From Exiguobacterium acetylicum DSM 20416 (GTDB lineage Bacteria; Bacillota; Bacilli; Exiguobacteriales; Exiguobacteriaceae): a stretch of DNA of 64,000 bases. Shown one piece after another: positions 25,770 to 32,341 of the stretch. The DNA is taken from positions 2,222,501 through 2,286,500 of the forward strand of contig NZ_JNIR01000001.1 of assembly GCF_000702605.1 (NCBI RefSeq), in the 5' to 3' direction. Made by a program: the position numbers and the translations under genes. Numbering within the stretch: position 1 is the stretch's first letter; every line of letters starts with the position of its first letter. The notes under the pieces were generated by a model. The model worked only from the letters and a program-made list of their open reading frames with translations, did no database searches and was not told the DNA's origin.

Positions 25770-26967
25770 GATACATCAACTCCTTGTAGTGCTGAATCGC
25801 TTCTGCATAATCTGCGCCGAGTCGCTCCGGTAATATGTCGAACTGCTCCTTTTGATCCGCTTCGAGAATCCAGAGGAAAGCTTCGTTCGTCTCAAATAGG
25901 CGCAACGTCGTCCGGTCGAACGCAAAACAACCTTCCTCGTTTTGAATGCCGATTAACGTCAACGGTCCGATCCGCCCCGATGTCCGAGGTAATTCGAGAT
26001 CAGAGTACGGTGTGATGAAACGGCTCGTTCCCTGAAACGTTCCGGCAAGTTGATACAGGAGAGGATATAGCTCCAGTTCAGTTTGTGACGCAAGCGCGTC
26101 AGGCTGAGGTTGCTGTTCTCGGAATGACTCGATATCAACAGATAGGTCTGCACTCAACTGAATCGTCTTCTGTCGATTGGCGTAAATTCCATCAGCAAAG
26201 AAGAAGAGTCGATGCGAGACGCGTAATCCACTTAACGTCGCATAATCGAGGATCCCCATCGATTGATCATTTTGAATCCGTCCCGTTTGTTGCCAATCCA
26301 CTAATCGCTCTGCTAGCGCGTCACGCGATAAGACCGTTAGTTGCGAATCAAGCGCGGGAGAGAGACGGTCGGAAAACGTCAACAGAATCGGTGTCCGGCT
26401 CATCAGTTCGATGATCGGTAGATCGTGGCGCATCGGATGATCAAAATAGATGACACTATTGATCGTCATCGCATGAAAATTGCTTGCCGGAATCTTCTCC
26501 AGTAATGAGCTGTCTTCGATGTAGACATGACGTAACGGTTGCGGATGATGTGGCACGGACGCTGGGTACACACCCGTCATCAATGAGAGGAGAGCATGAT
26601 GGACAGCTGGAAAGGATGCAGAAGCAGGCATGGCTTCTTCTGGTAAGAAGAGACCATTCAGGAAATCAGGTTGCCCGAACAGGACTTCTCCATTCGGGCG
26701 AATCAAGTGGAACTGGACGTGCAACATCTCGTGTTGCAAATACGCGACGAGTCGTAACGTTCGTTCCCCTTCCCCTTGGAGGACGAAGACGTAGTGCTCA
26801 TACTCTTGAAAATCCATATAATCGAGTAAATCATGGAACGTATGTGTGTCGTAATCAAACGCGTCGAGCGAAATACGGTGCGTCTCACAAAACGTCTGCA
26901 GATCAATCGATGGTAGAGAACGTTGCAGCCAGCCGTCTTGTTCCGATAAAAGCGATAATCCGATCAT
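25762..26967 (-). CDS. Uncharacterised 401-aa protein, possible peptide-binding or maturation protein
   Basis: 401 aa, soluble, no signal peptide, and no cysteine cluster of the radical-SAM type. I do not recognise the first 320 residues. The last 70 or so (about 328-400), with FDRTTLRLFETNEAFLWIL followed by a helical tail, resemble the PqqD-like fold used as a RiPP recognition element; this is a weak, by-eye resemblance. It lies downstream of the 48-aa peptide gene, past an intrinsic terminator, and is translationally coupled to the methyltransferase-like gene. AAGGAGAG precedes the start. Confidence 0.6.
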   Translation of the reverse strand: MIGLSLLSEQDGWLQRSLPSIDLQTFCETHRISLDAFDYDTHTFHDLLDYMDFQEYEHYVFVLQGEGERTLRLVAYLQHEMLHVQFHLIRPNGEVLFGQPDFLNGLFLPEEAMPASASFPAVHHALLSLMTGVYPASVPHHPQPLRHVYIEDSSLLEKIPASNFHAMTINSVIYFDHPMRHDLPIIELMSRTPILLTFSDRLSPALDSQLTVLSRDALAERLVDWQQTGRIQNDQSMGILDYATLSGLRVSHRLFFFADGIYANRQKTIQLSADLSVDIESFREQQPQPDALASQTELELYPLLYQLAGTFQGTSRFITPYSDLELPRTSGRIGPLTLIGIQNEEGCFAFDRTTLRLFETNEAFLWILEADQKEQFDILPERLGADYAEAIQHYKELMYHG

Positions 26968-26994
26968 GTCCTCTCTCCTTTCTCATCAAATGAT

Positions 26995-27040
26995 TGAAAA
27001 AAGGGCTTCATTCTAATAGCCGAATGAAGTCCTTTTTTGT
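26995..27040 (-). terminator. Intrinsic terminator between the peptide gene and the 401-aa gene
   Basis: A 17-bp stem with one mismatch (arms 26997-27013 and 27022-27038, core CTTCATTC/GAATGAAG) with T run in the minus direction. It starts 4 bp after the peptide stop codon and ends about 28 bp before the start of the 401-aa gene, so downstream expression needs read-through or another promoter. Confidence 0.85.
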
Positions 27041-27043
27041 GGA

Positions 27044-27190
27044 TTAAGCCGATTTGACGTTTGCCTTAGGTTTCTTAGCAGTCCGGTCCATTTCTCGATG
27101 AGCGAGGGGGGCGACGGCGACGGTAGCAGGATTGAGACACCAAGCGCAAGAAGTCATGTTACGTCGCGTTTCTTTTAATATGAGTGTCAT
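27044..27190 (-). CDS. 48-aa CxxC peptide, candidate precursor of a modified peptide
   Basis: 48 aa starting at ATG 27190, which has AAAGGGG at 7 bp. The sequence begins MTLILKETRRNMTSCAWC; C15 and C18 form a CAWC motif, a hydrophobic NPATVAVAP stretch follows, and the tail is basic. There is no signal peptide. Small size, its own terminator and two downstream enzyme-like genes recall precursor-first RiPP operons, but I know no family with this sequence. It is divergent from the PlcR-like regulator. It could also be a small zinc- or redox-type peptide. Confidence 0.55.
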   Translation of the reverse strand: MTLILKETRRNMTSCAWCLNPATVAVAPLAHREMDRTAKKPKANVKSA

Positions 27191-27210
27191 GGATGTACCC
27201 CTTTCTGAAT

Positions 27211-27254
27211 CAAGTGTGATGGTCGTTGAAACCAAGTGTGATGGTCGTTGAAAC
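27211..27254. repeat. Perfect 22-bp tandem duplication in a divergent promoter region
   Basis: The unit CAAGTGTGATGGTCGTTGAA+AC occurs at 27211-27232 and again at 27233-27254 without a mismatch. It lies just upstream of the 48-aa peptide ribosome binding site, in the 169 bp between the peptide and the PlcR-like gene. The 22-bp period equals two helical turns, so it may present two operator half-sites on one face of DNA. Confidence 0.85.
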
Positions 27255-27359
27255 ATTGATACGAAATCAAGTAAATCAGTAGTATCTCGTCTTATTCGCT
27301 TCTATAATAGAAGTTGATACCCTATACCAATTCAATCTCCACGAAAGGACGAGGAGCCG

Positions 27360-28232
27360 ATGGATCAATTCATGTCACCGCAAATCGGCTTAGCATTACG
27401 CCGATTGCGGAAGAAACACAATCTGACTCAAAAAGATTTAGCAAACGGAATTTGCAGTCAAGCAGAGATCAGTAAGATCGAGAGTGGCACGCATTCGCCG
27501 ACGGTCGAGCTTCTCTTCGCTCTGTCTAAAAAACTACAAGTTCCTTTTTCTTCATTCTTTGATCATGCCAATTATCGTGAAGCCTTTTATCACCTAGATG
27601 AAGAGCTGTTAAAAAAATTCCGAAATAAAGAATTTGATGAAGTTTACTATGAAACGAAATCAAAACTAGAACAACCCAATGTGGATGAAGAAGTTACTTT
27701 ATTGCTTCATTACTACAATAATATTGCTGCTCACAAACTAAACAAGATTGATTATAGAACTTGTATCGTAGTATTACGCCAACTATCTGAGAAGTATTCC
27801 TCAACCTTTTATTCTCCTAGTATGATCATTCGAATAAAGTCAGCGATTGCAAATCTGTACTCTGAACATAAGAATTATTCACATAGTAGAAAAGTTTACG
27901 AAGAAATTATTAATCTAGACTTTGAGAGCGAAGAACTTGTATTGGATCGTATTCGTATTCTATATAATTTCTCAAAAACTCTTTTTCAGTTGAAAGACAT
28001 GCAGTATGCGCTCAACGTAACTAATGAAGCAATCGAGCAAAGTTTAAAATACAAAGATATGTCTATGCTTGGGCAATTGTATTATCAAAAAGGTTCTTGT
28101 CTTGAAAATTTAAATGAAGATTTCGGCTTAATCAAAAAGTCTTATGAACGAGCCTATTTATTTTTTGAATTACTAAAGATGAAAGAATATCAACAAATTA
28201 TAATAACTTACAAATCAAAATATATTATTTAA
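27360..28232 (+). CDS. PlcR-like RRNPP quorum-sensing transcription regulator (HTH + TPR)
   Basis: 290 aa, close to PlcR length. The N-terminal HTH_3 domain (about 9-65) has ALRRLRKKHNLTQKDLA and SQAEISKIESG; from about residue 72 the protein is all TPR-type helices. The C-terminal MSMLGQLYYQKGSCLENL and YLFFELLKMKEYQ segments closely match B. cereus PlcR from memory (ALIGQLYYQRGECLRKL, FFFDILEMHAYKE). PlcR binds the re-imported PapR peptide through its TPRs and then activates its targets. The pheromone-like gene is directly adjacent, tail to tail. The HTH-coding part has host-like GC, but the TPR part is strikingly AT-rich, hinting at a mosaic origin. TATAAT at 27303-27308 is a possible -10. 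Confidence 0.9.
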   Translation: MDQFMSPQIGLALRRLRKKHNLTQKDLANGICSQAEISKIESGTHSPTVELLFALSKKLQVPFSSFFDHANYREAFYHLDEELLKKFRNKEFDEVYYETKSKLEQPNVDEEVTLLLHYYNNIAAHKLNKIDYRTCIVVLRQLSEKYSSTFYSPSMIIRIKSAIANLYSEHKNYSHSRKVYEEIINLDFESEELVLDRIRILYNFSKTLFQLKDMQYALNVTNEAIEQSLKYKDMSMLGQLYYQKGSCLENLNEDFGLIKKSYERAYLFFELLKMKEYQQIIITYKSKYII

Positions 28233-28466
28233 TTACACCTGTGTTTTGTTTATTACAACGTACTCGTAAGGTAATTCTGTTTTGGCCACTTTCTTTACTG
28301 CGTACTCATAAGGTAATTCTGTTTTAGCTACTTGCTTCATAACATATTCATAAGGTAGTTCTGTCTTAGCTATTTGTTTAGATTGATCATTTTGATTCCA
28401 ATTTGCAACTCCCATACTCAACAGGAGTGCTCCTAATCCTAAAGCAACTTTGTTTTTCAAGTTCAT
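28233..28466 (-). CDS. Multi-copy PapR-like pheromone precursor (three TELPYEY repeats)
   Basis: 77 aa. A Sec-type leader (MNLKNKVALGLGALLLSMGV) precedes three 14-residue units beginning at residues 32, 46 and 60, each I/V-AKTELPYEY plus four variable residues; the encoding DNA has a 42-bp period. TELPYEY fits the PapR pattern x-x-[LVM]P[FY]E[FY] (ADLPFEF in B. thuringiensis). Known PapR precursors carry one copy at the C-terminus; here there are three, and the last is followed by eight residues, so processing on both sides is needed. A strong AGGAGGT site at 28474-28480 precedes the start. Its stop codon abuts that of the PlcR-like gene with no space and no terminator between. Confidence 0.88.
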   Translation of the reverse strand: MNLKNKVALGLGALLLSMGVANWNQNDQSKQIAKTELPYEYVMKQVAKTELPYEYAVKKVAKTELPYEYVVINKTQV

Positions 28467-28491
28467 TTAAATTACCTCCTATTATTTTTCG

Positions 28492-28514
28492 TATGGCTTC
28501 GTAACAACATCATA
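28492..28514. promoter_or_regulatory. Candidate operator TATG-N15-CATA, proximal copy
   Basis: TATG (28492-28495) and CATA (28511-28514) form a 23-bp dyad end just upstream of the pheromone gene ribosome binding site, overlapping the likely -10 region. The distal site at 28584 has exactly the same spacing, and in the minus orientation both begin TATGA and share 13 of 23 positions. The canonical PlcR box has an N8 spacer, so this would be a variant site if real. Confidence 0.35.
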
Positions 28515-28583
28515 TAACCTTAGACCCCCTCTGAATATTCGAATACGAATAATTATGGTATTTTACACATTATTTTCATTTTA

Positions 28584-28606
28584 TATGACTATTGACGCAG
28601 GTCATA
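28584..28606. promoter_or_regulatory. Candidate operator TATG-N15-CATA, distal copy
   Basis: A 7-bp perfect dyad ATATGAC (28583-28589) / GTCATAT (28601-28607) with 11 bp between. It gives TATG-N15-CATA like the proximal site and lies about 118-140 bp upstream of the pheromone start codon. Confidence 0.4.
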
Positions 28607-28711
28607 TGTCCTTATTCCTGTGTTTTTCTTACAAATCATCCATCAATATGTCGAACTTGTGTATGAAAATAGATTTTTTTGAATATTCCATCATGATGAA
28701 ATTCCATAACA

Positions 28712-28756
28712 GACAAAAAGAAAGCTCATTCAACTCCTACGAGTCGAATGAGCTCT
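28712..28756 (-). terminator. Intrinsic terminator of the 57-aa gene
   Basis: Stem with one mismatch, arms 28723-28736 and 28741-28754 (AGCTCATTC/GAATGAGCT), followed by a T-rich run in the minus direction. It separates the 57-aa membrane protein gene from the pheromone gene. Confidence 0.8.
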
Positions 28757-28758
28757 CT

Positions 28759-28932
28759 TTATTTTGAAGATTGTCGTAACACAATGACGTAAAAGATACC
28801 GAGTACTACAATCACGCCTAGTAGTATCGAACTAATCGTTGTTCGCGTCGACGTATCCGGCATCCATATCCCAAGTCCTAAATTGATTGCTGCGATAATT
28901 AGGACGAGCCAAACAATCGTACGTGGTCGCAT
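28759..28932 (-). CDS. Small two-helix membrane protein, 57 aa
   Basis: Translation from ATG 28932 gives MRPRTIVWLVLIIAAINLGL at the start. Two hydrophobic segments (about residues 6-24 and 34-52) are joined by a short polar loop MPDTSTRTT. AAAGGAGATCGAT precedes the start, and a terminator follows directly. No family is recognised. It is divergent from the LOG-family gene at 29012. Confidence 0.7.
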   Translation of the reverse strand: MRPRTIVWLVLIIAAINLGLGIWMPDTSTRTTISSILLGVIVVLGIFYVIVLRQSSK

Positions 28933-29011
28933 ATCGATCTCCTTTCTGATCTACTCTGCCGTCCGATCACCGAATATGCTATGGTGAAGATAACGAAGGA
29001 GGTTCTGTTTC

Positions 29012-29593
29012 ATGAATAGACTTGCTGTATTTTGTGGTTCCAAAGATGGTGCTAGCCCAATCTTTCGCGAGGAAGCGGGTACGCTTGGTCAAGCGCTCGC
29101 TACGCACGGCATCGGACTCGTATACGGTGGTTCCCGTGTTGGAACGATGGGGGCTGTCGCGGACGCTACGCTTGCTGCTCAAGGTCAGGCAATCGGTGTC
29201 TTGCCTCATTTTCTACAAGAAAAAGAACTTGCCCACCCCGGACTGACTGAATTACATCTCGTTCACTCGATGCACGAGCGGAAAGCGAAGATGTCAGAAC
29301 TCGCTGACGGCTTCATCATTCTTCCCGGTGGTCCCGGTACGATGGAGGAATTCTTTGAAGTCTTTACGTGGGCGCAACTCGGTCTACACGAAAAACCGTG
29401 TGGTGTACTCAATATCGACGGATACTATGATTCCTTAATCGCCCTATTTGACACGATGGAACGTCAAGGATTCCTGATTCCAGAACACCGTGCGATGCTG
29501 ATCGTCGAGTCAGACCCTGATCGTCTCCTTGAACGCTTCGCGACGTATGAAGCTCCACACGTCAAAACCTATATGGATCGCTCACAAACCTGA
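29012..29593 (+). CDS. LOG-family protein (TIGR00730; YvdD-like)
   Basis: 193 aa. The lysine-decarboxylase-like (LOG) fold is shown by AVFCGSKDG at the start, GLVYGGSRVGTMGAVAD and the signature PGGPGTMEEFFEVFTW. Family members hydrolyse the N-glycosidic bond of cytokinin-type or other nucleoside 5'-monophosphates to the free base and ribose 5-phosphate. In bacteria the natural substrate is often unclear. AAGGAGG precedes ATG 29012; the gene is monocistronic. Confidence 0.92.
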   Translation: MNRLAVFCGSKDGASPIFREEAGTLGQALATHGIGLVYGGSRVGTMGAVADATLAAQGQAIGVLPHFLQEKELAHPGLTELHLVHSMHERKAKMSELADGFIILPGGPGTMEEFFEVFTWAQLGLHEKPCGVLNIDGYYDSLIALFDTMERQGFLIPEHRAMLIVESDPDRLLERFATYEAPHVKTYMDRSQT

Positions 29594-29596
29594 TGC

Positions 29597-29624
29597 AAAC
29601 GGAGTCTTTGACTCCGTTTTTTTG
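29597..29624 (+). terminator. Intrinsic terminator
   Basis: AAACGGAGTC / GACTCCGTTT stem (29597-29606, 29610-29619) with T run after the LOG-family gene. Confidence 0.85.
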
Positions 29625-29708
29625 TATGGATTCCCAGCTCTTCCGATTCTACTTCTCTCTCGTTACTCATTTTCTCTACACTGACGTAAGAATCCTACTT
29701 TACCGCAC

Positions 29709-29737
29709 AAAAAAAACCAGATGCGCATGCACCTGGC
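29709..29737 (-). terminator. Intrinsic terminator of the tagGH-like operon
   Basis: CCAGGTGC/GCGCATCTGG-type stem followed by eight T in the minus direction, just after the ABC ATPase stop codon. Confidence 0.8.
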
Positions 29738-29743
29738 TTAACA

Positions 29744-30697
29744 TTAAAAGAACTTCAAGATCGCATCACTGAGATTCGTCAAAGACGGCGTCTCATCAAT
29801 GACCATCAAACTCCCGGCTGCAAGGACGAGTAACCCAAGACCTGATAAAATCCACCCTGGATGTTTGACTGTATCCTCTGAGTCCGTGTTTTCTTTACCC
29901 GTTCGCGCATTTGCCGCTTGTTCCTTCAAGCGATCACGACGGTATTGATGCTGTTCCTCTTTCGACCACTTCTTATATTCCGCGAGGAACTTCTTATACT
30001 CCGGCAAGACATCCTTCGTCGTTCCGTCGAGGCGGACTTGACCGTACTCGAGCCAAACGACTCGCTCACAGAAGCTCTTGATTTGTGAGAGCGAGTGACT
30101 GACGAAGATGATGGTCTTGCCTTCTTCCTTGAATTCGTTCATCTTATCGATACAGCGGTTATAGAAGGTTTGGTCCCCGACCGATAACGCTTCATCGACG
30201 ATCAGGATGTCGGCGTCAACGTTGACGGCGATTGCGAAGCCAAGACGCGACTTCATCCCACTTGAGTACTTCTTGATCGGCTGATCGATGAAGTCACCGA
30301 TATCCGCGAAATCAATGATTCCAGGCATTCGACGTTCGATTTCCGCATCGTCCATCCCGAGCATGAGACACTTCAAGCGAATGTTCTCCCGTCCTGTCAG
30401 GACGTTCTTCAATCCTTGTGAGACGGCGATGATCGCAACTTCACCGTTAATCGCGACGTCTCCTTCGTTTGCATAGATGATACCTGAAATCAAGTTCGAT
30501 AACGTCGATTTACCAGAACCATTGATTCCGACGAGTCCGACGACTTCACCTGAGCCGATTTCGAGCGAGACATCCCGTAGTGCAGTGAATGTTTTAACGC
30601 TCTTGCTTTGATTCTTGAACAAGAGCTTGAATTTTTCTTTCGTAGTCGTGACCATGTCGAAGCGTTTCGTGACATGGTCGAGTTTAATCATAGACAT
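29744..30697 (-). CDS. tagH: TagH-like ABC transporter ATP-binding protein (wall polymer export)
   Basis: 317 aa. Walker A GINGSGKST, a Q-loop region, the degenerate signature YSSGMKSRLGFA and Walker B ILIVDEAL are present, with the family's characteristic SVGD after Walker B. A single membrane helix (about residues 281-300) follows a charged linker near the C-terminus. This matches TagH, which with TagG exports teichoic acid or other lipid-linked polymers. It is shorter than B. subtilis TagH (about 527 aa), lacking its long extracellular tail. It follows the permease gene by 15 bp. Confidence 0.9.
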   Translation of the reverse strand: MSMIKLDHVTKRFDMVTTTKEKFKLLFKNQSKSVKTFTALRDVSLEIGSGEVVGLVGINGSGKSTLSNLISGIIYANEGDVAINGEVAIIAVSQGLKNVLTGRENIRLKCLMLGMDDAEIERRMPGIIDFADIGDFIDQPIKKYSSGMKSRLGFAIAVNVDADILIVDEALSVGDQTFYNRCIDKMNEFKEEGKTIIFVSHSLSQIKSFCERVVWLEYGQVRLDGTTKDVLPEYKKFLAEYKKWSKEEQHQYRRDRLKEQAANARTGKENTDSEDTVKHPGWILSGLGLLVLAAGSLMVIDETPSLTNLSDAILKFF

Positions 30698-30712
30698 GGC
30701 GATTTCCTTCCC

Positions 30713-31522
30713 TTAAACGAGCTCTGTGAATGATTTACGGAACTTGATGTGCAAGAATGTTCCCGCTGTGAACAAGAGGAGCGTCACACTCCAGAAGTAC
30801 AGACCGGTCGGCCACTCTTGCCAGACCCAATGTCCTCCGAGCAAGCTTGCTCGGTATCCCTCGACGAGATAAAAGACAGGATTCAAACGGAGGATACCAT
30901 GTAAAGCATCTGGGAACCGTTCGATGTTCCAAAGGATCGGTGTCATATAGAAGAGCATCCGCATCATCGATTGTAAGAAGAGCTGGATGTCCTTAACGAG
31001 TGTGATAAGTGTTGAAAAACAAAGTGAGAACGCATAGACGAAAATGTACGTCGCGATCATATAATACGGCAACTGAAGTAGTTTCCATGTAATCGGGATG
31101 CCATTTGCAATGATGACGATGAAGACGATCAAGAGCATCGCAAAATGTTGATACATGCGTGATAAGATGACATACGACGGAATCGCACTCATCGGGAAAC
31201 GCATCTTCGTTACCATCGCGAGACGACTATTGATCGAGTTCGATCCACGGAGCAAGGCGTCATTGATGAAGAACCAGACGACAATCCCGCAAAGAAGCCA
31301 GACGATGAACGGAATATCTCCGTCGACGTTCTTGTTTCCGCGTAGACCGACACCGAAGACGAACCAATAGATAAAGATTTGGAGACCTGGATTGAGGAGC
31401 TCCCATAAAAGGCCAAGGCGTTGCTCTGCATGCGCTGATTTGATCTCATATCGCGCCAACCGGCGAATCAAGGGGAAATTCTCCACCTGTTCCCGGATGA
31501 TACTTCTCATTTCTTTCAGCAT
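30713..31522 (-). CDS. tagG: TagG-like ABC-2 permease (wall polymer export)
   Basis: 269 aa with six membrane helices. ABC-2 export features are RYEIKSAHAEQRLGLLWELLNPGLQ near the N-terminus and MLFYMTPILWNIERFPD in the last third. It forms the channel partner of the ATPase encoded downstream. I choose ATG 31522, because GGAAGGAA lies 8 bp upstream; the in-frame ATG at 31546 would place that site inside the gene. Upstream, 31547-31800 is a non-coding stretch that should carry the operon promoter. Confidence 0.9.
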   Translation of the reverse strand: MLKEMRSIIREQVENFPLIRRLARYEIKSAHAEQRLGLLWELLNPGLQIFIYWFVFGVGLRGNKNVDGDIPFIVWLLCGIVVWFFINDALLRGSNSINSRLAMVTKMRFPMSAIPSYVILSRMYQHFAMLLIVFIVIIANGIPITWKLLQLPYYMIATYIFVYAFSLCFSTLITLVKDIQLFLQSMMRMLFYMTPILWNIERFPDALHGILRLNPVFYLVEGYRASLLGGHWVWQEWPTGLYFWSVTLLLFTAGTFLHIKFRKSFTELV

Positions 31523-31803
31523 AAGTGTAAGTTCCTTCCGATTCATGATACATGTATTTTATTTTTATATTCGTTGATTCCACTCAAAAAAAGACAGATG
31601 CCGTCCGCGATTGCTCAAACGAACGCTCTCTCCGCATGAACGGGTCCTTGCCCGGTCGATTCCGACTCGCCTCCTTTGTCCACTCATTCGTGCATGGCAG
31701 AAGCAATACTTCCTATATACACTTAATCAATTCTAGCTATCGTGAAAAAGCGTGTCAATGTATTGGACGAACCGACACCAAACTGTAGTTTTTCAGGCAC
31801 GAC

Positions 31804-31829
31804 AAAAACCGGCGGGTACACCACCGGTC
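31804..31829 (-). terminator. Intrinsic terminator of the 40-aa gene
   Basis: ACCGGTGG / CCCGCCGGT stem with a T run in the minus direction, 18 bp after the stop codon of the 40-aa gene. Confidence 0.75.
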
Positions 31830-31847
31830 ATCTCCTAGTTTGTTTCC

Positions 31848-31970
31848 TTACGCATGATTAAAATGTGGAAACTCAATCGTCGTCGGTGGTGATGCGAGCC
31901 CCCATACGAGGAGGACCGTGATCACACAAATAATGCCGACGAGGACACCGCCTCGAATCGTATCATTCAT
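31848..31970 (-). CDS. Membrane microprotein, 40 aa
   Basis: Translation from ATG 31970 gives MNDTIRGGVLVGIICVITVL at the start, with one hydrophobic helix (about residues 6-26) and a polar tail ending PHFNHA. AAGAGG lies upstream and an intrinsic terminator follows, so it looks like an independent transcription unit. It has no recognisable family. It shares the MND start and single-helix form with the 20-aa reading frame at 59196. Confidence 0.55.
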   Translation of the reverse strand: MNDTIRGGVLVGIICVITVLLVWGLASPPTTIEFPHFNHA

Positions 31971-32115
31971 CTATCGTTGCCTCTTTTCATCCGAACTGTC
32001 TATATACTGAAATCATACAATATTTAGCAATTCAGGACCACTAAAAAATCGACATTTAATGGTAATGTTTAACGATTGGTAATATTCTTTCGTTTCATTT
32101 TTATTTAAGACAAGA

Positions 32116-32134
32116 TATAATGAAAGCGTTATCA
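32116..32134 (+). promoter_or_regulatory. -10 box and overlapping cre (CcpA) site
   Basis: TATAAT (32116-32121) is followed without gap by TGAAAGCGTTATCA (32121-32134), which matches the cre consensus TGWNANCGNTNNCA at every fixed position. A cre at the transcription start is the classic layout for catabolite repression of the nucleotidase gene downstream. No good -35 box is seen. Confidence 0.65.
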
Positions 32135-32341
32135 TTTACTTATGAAGACGAACGTTCGGATTCTCAAGCTTACGAGCAAACGACTCCCGTGGGTTGTCTT
32201 GTCGTCGGACCTAAGAATTTACGTTATTTACAAAAGGTTCATCCCACGAAGCTTTCCGAACCCTTTATAGTAGAAGAAGAGGTCAACGATCGCATCGCGA
32301 CCTTGCATTCATACCCCACTCTTGAAGGAGGATTTTTACGT

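Noticed and set aside
27211..27254. CRISPR array
   Set aside because: Two adjacent copies without a spacer, and no cas genes in the window.
27190..28560. A canonical PlcR box (TATG-N8-CATA) near the PlcR-like and pheromone genes
   Set aside because: I looked for it in both promoter regions and found only the N15 form; the canonical spacing is not present.
28555..28767. A plus-strand open frame overlapping the pheromone upstream region
   Set aside because: No ribosome binding site, AT-rich composition, and it crosses a terminator and likely operator sites.
32120..32341. An N-terminal extension of the secreted nucleotidase from ATG 32120
   Set aside because: The ATG lies in the TATAAT box, and the extension would hide a clear signal peptide and ribosome binding site at 32342.
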